Assembly: GCF_003466125.1 (NCBI RefSeq)
Contig: NZ_QSOC01000008.1
Span: 15,088 to 79,087 of the forward strand
Source of the DNA: Collinsella sp. TM10-22
GTDB lineage: Bacteria > Actinomycetota > Coriobacteriia > Coriobacteriales > Coriobacteriaceae
Reading direction: 5' to 3'
DNA: 64,000 nt
This document shows, piece after piece, positions 63,717 through 64,000 of this stretch. The translations under genes were made by a program, and so were the position numbers. The notes below the pieces were generated by a model. It searched no databases and was not told where the DNA came from. It was given only the letters and a program-made list of their open reading frames with translations. Position 1 is the first letter of the stretch, and every line of letters begins with the position of its first letter.

Positions 63717-64000
63717 ATAAATGGGCCTCGAGCCCGTCCGGTCCTCACAACTGTTACGCTGATCGGTTCCGTTCGATTCATATGGTTCTGTTTGATAGGA
63801 AAAGGAATTTCTCGGGGCCGCCTCTCGGCGGCCTTGCGAAAAACAAAACCAAGTCAGACCATTTCAAATGGTTCGATGTCTGCCCGGATGCGACACTGAA
63901 TGTGTCCATCCTCGCAGTATCCGGTTCTCAAGGTGCACGCCTGCGCGGTCCATCCGGTTCGACCGGGCCGCGCGGCAAGGAGATATATTGCCAGACCGGA
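63717..64000 (-). other. rRNA operon leader
   Basis: 284 bp upstream of 16S, no gene. It contains the BoxA-like ACCTTGAGAACCG (about 63923-63935), the palindrome ACCATTT-C-AAATGGT (about 63868), a GGCCGCC/GGCGGCC hairpin near 63820 and a -10-like TATATCT at 63981-63987. The -35 would lie just inside or beyond the edge, so the main promoter is not certain. Confidence 0.55.

Overview
The window is a high-GC, gene-dense chromosomal segment from a Gram-positive anaerobe of the Actinobacteria. Gene content and protein style fit Coriobacteriia, most likely Collinsella. This is my recognition from the sequence, not a database result. It carries about 46 protein-coding genes, one complete rRNA operon, one tRNA-Ser, the small SRP RNA and an unusual number of intergenic hairpin repeats. 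No prophage, IS transposase or CRISPR array is visible.

Layout, left to right. At 1-6.2 kb are the C-terminal part of the 23S rRNA methyltransferase RlmKL, then a leftward potassium block: Kup, a 64-residue membrane protein, a KdpD-like sensor kinase without its cytoplasmic sensor half, and KdpE. At 6.4-15.6 kb are a nitroreductase, an LtaS-like polyglycerolphosphate synthase, a flavodoxin, a heterodimeric ABC exporter and a LANTG-type surface protein. At 16-22.7 kb are SRP RNA, a fused TadA-glycerate kinase, tRNA-Ser, TetR, LemA, IlvE, DedA and CysE. At 22.8-31.6 kb are a second heterodimeric ABC exporter under a MarR regulator, a second nitroreductase, two orphan proteins, a degenerate AAA+/Fis-type regulator and a YeiH-family transporter. 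At 31.7-42.8 kb are GntR, GlmS, a 560-bp repeat cluster, LacI, a DUF4143 ATPase, a HAD phosphatase, LarE, an AlbA_2/winged-helix regulator with a ten-copy operator-like array, and a secreted nuclease. At 42.9-58.4 kb are an atypical EF-G-like GTPase, an amino-acid ABC importer, an RlmD-like methyltransferase, a PHP phosphatase, an aminotransferase, the tilS-hpt-ftsH cluster, a YycJ-like hydrolase, Hsp20 and a tail-anchored protein. At 58.5-64 kb is a leftward 16S-23S-5S rRNA operon that starts near or beyond the right edge.

Three patterns stand out. First, intergenic regions hold many near-perfect hairpins whose arms differ from family to family, yet nearly all carry a GGGAC core (or its complement) in the loop or stem. 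At 34.57-34.91 kb five such hairpins sit side by side. They look like REP-type or small non-autonomous elements. Second, TCTCTCTAA/TTAGAGAGA occurs ten times in 190 bp upstream of, and over the ribosome-binding site of, the AlbA_2 regulator gene, suggesting a dense autoregulatory operator. Third, there are unusual protein architectures: the TadA-glycerate kinase fusion, the shortened KdpD beside Kup, the EF-G-like protein with altered G motifs, and two ABC exporter pairs with the same asymmetric loss of catalytic residues.
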